A stretch of DNA of 64,000 nucleotides from positions 9,141,560 through 9,205,559 of the forward strand of contig HG738140.1 in assembly GCA_000499405.2 (NCBI GenBank), given 5' to 3'. Position 1 is the first letter of the stretch. Each line of letters begins with the position of its first letter. The notes below the pieces were generated by a model. The model made no database searches. It had not been told where the DNA came from and was given only the letters and a program-made list of their open reading frames with translations. The position numbers and the translations under genes were made by a program. The stretch is from Onchocerca volvulus. Lineage: Eukaryota; Nematoda; Chromadorea; Rhabditida; Onchocercidae. Below, piece after piece: positions 63,011 through 64,000 of the stretch.

Positions 63011-63886
63011 TCAAAGCGTGTTCGATTCACATATAAAATCAGCAACCTCTGGTAAAATTCGTTCAGCTTCAGACAAAGTTATTAAAAATGATGTATTGCT
63101 GATTAAATCGAGCGACTTTCGAGCAGACCAAAGATTCCATTTCGAGCATGTTGTATATTGCTTATATGAAGAGTCGGGTTCACTAAATAAAAAGATTTTT
63201 AAAAACAATCGTGGTTTTCATTTAATATTACATCTTATAATTCATAAACTCTCAGAGTTACTCTCCTCTGGTTCTCATCCTGAATAAAAGTTAGTGCACT
63301 TGTGACGATTAGTAAATCTTTACATTTACACAAAATTAACCTTATATCCTCCACATATGCAATAAGTGCTTTAGCTGAATTTTCGATCATTAATCTGAAC
63401 TGTTTTATAAATCCTAAACGAACACTTTTTTCAAATGGCAATAAATCCATTCTGATGAGGAAATTTAGAACGCGAGGATCTGCATGGCAATTTCGTAATT
63501 CACTAGAAAAAATTCAAATGAATCTGACAGAGACTTGAGAAATATCAATAAATCAATAAAAATTTAAGTATTTACATTGGGGAGATATAAAAATTGCAAA
63601 GAAAATTAGAAAATTATTTAAAAGAGATCAATGATGAGAACTTCGAATTTATGCAAAACATGATTTCTTTGAATAATGATACCAACATTTTCGGCATTAT
63701 TGAATCTTTGAAATCACAACCAGTTCCTTTCAGTATCTGCGTGATATCGCTTTTTTGCTTGAAAAGCTTTAGTGTACGATGTTTTGGATGTGGTAAAGAA
63801 GTACATACAATTCGACGATCCAAATCAATCACTGTCAACGGCCAATGTGATTCAGTACCAGCATACATTACAGTGATCAGCTCAAT
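63011..63886 (-). CDS. C-terminal exons of an unrecognised protein (5' end outside window)
   Basis: Four minus-strand exons join in phase: 63642-63886, 63341-63502, 63262-63279 (18 nt) and 63011-63182, ending in TGA. Before 63886 there is an acceptor (ggtttag) and no start, so the gene begins beyond position 64000. The piece codes for about 198 aa. Recognisable texture: WPLTVIDLDRRIVCTSLP, KLFKQKSDITQILKG, DPRVLNFLIRMDLLPFEKSV followed by RLGFIKQFRLMIENSAKALI, and a final FLITLSEAERILPEVADFIC. The dense charged/hydrophobic pattern reads like an alpha-helical scaffold. I do not recognise the family. The 18-nt microexon is supported by phase on both sides but is short enough to be doubtful. Confidence 0.55.
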
Positions 63887-64000
63887 CTAAACCATAATGA
63901 AATTGTATATAAAGTTGCTAGTTTTATATGAAAATGCTTATCTATTACTTTTCTTTGTTAAAACTTATATTTCATTTAAAAAACTGAGTAATGGTTTCCG

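Noticed and set aside
63018..63287. Plus-strand frames opposite the right-end gene.
   Set aside because: The minus strand gives phase-matched exons; these are shadows.
1..64000. tRNA, rRNA, CRISPR, operon or bacterial-type features.
   Set aside because: No cloverleaf or TTC-type box, spaced repeat array or prokaryote-like gene packing was seen; gene structure is eukaryotic throughout.

Overview
This is nuclear DNA from a nematode, most likely a filarial (spirurid) worm. The sequence is very AT-rich and full of A/T homopolymers. Genes are split into many short exons (mostly 60-210 bp) by small GT-AG introns ending in TTTTCAG/TTTTTAG-like acceptors. The families present (DB-module secreted protein, receptor guanylate cyclase, BEL/Pao retrotransposon, PIWI-domain Argonaute) suit a nematode. 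No bacterial, phage, plasmid, CRISPR, tRNA or rRNA feature was seen. I rebuilt exon-intron structures by hand from reading frame, splice motifs and protein-family similarity; coordinates are exon-accurate where I say the phases close.

Layout, left to right. (1) 582-2518 (+): cysteine-rich secreted DB-module protein. (2) 6085-9516 (-): NASP-type histone chaperone with SHNi-TPR repeats and a C-terminal basic signal. (3) 10.4-11.6 kb (-): uncertain cysteine-rich exon-like pieces. (4) 12034-15073 (-): complete ceramide glucosyltransferase, 9 exons, 409 aa, catalytic motifs intact. (5) 17782-24339 (-): complete retromer subunit VPS35, 18 exons, 794 aa. (6) 25.1-27.8 kb (-): decayed UDP-glucuronosyltransferase. 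(7) 29307-29445: 28-bp minisatellite. (8) 32325-41441 (+): receptor guanylate cyclase, 23 exons, 1120 aa by reconstruction, with three irregularities: a GC donor, a relic exon copy in an intron, and no AG acceptor before exon 7. (9) 43958-44956 (+): 187-aa secreted thrombospondin type-1 protein. (10) 45.4-50.2 kb: a repeat-rich island with a decayed BEL/Pao element on the minus strand (gag, protease, RT start), a decayed Argonaute PIWI domain on the minus strand that contains a 354-bp near-perfect palindrome, tandem and direct repeats, and a BEL/Pao integrase remnant on the plus strand. (11) 50925-56240 (+): complete SPATA20/DUF255 protein, 15 exons, 761 aa. (12) 58.4-59.7 kb: decayed Helitron-type helicase bordered by direct repeats. 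(13) 61167-61512 (+): possible 64-aa single-pass membrane protein. (14) 63011-63886 (-): last four exons of an unrecognised conserved-looking protein that continues beyond the window.

The housekeeping genes do not form a pathway. NASP acts on histones, CGT on glycosphingolipids, VPS35 in endosomal recycling, SPATA20 is an uncharacterised thioredoxin-fold protein, and the guanylate cyclase acts in signalling. The most interesting stretch is 45.4-50.2 kb: a broken Argonaute gene sits between oppositely oriented retrotransposon pieces and carries a palindrome of its own PIWI sequence. If transcribed, it would fold into a long hairpin matching an Argonaute family.
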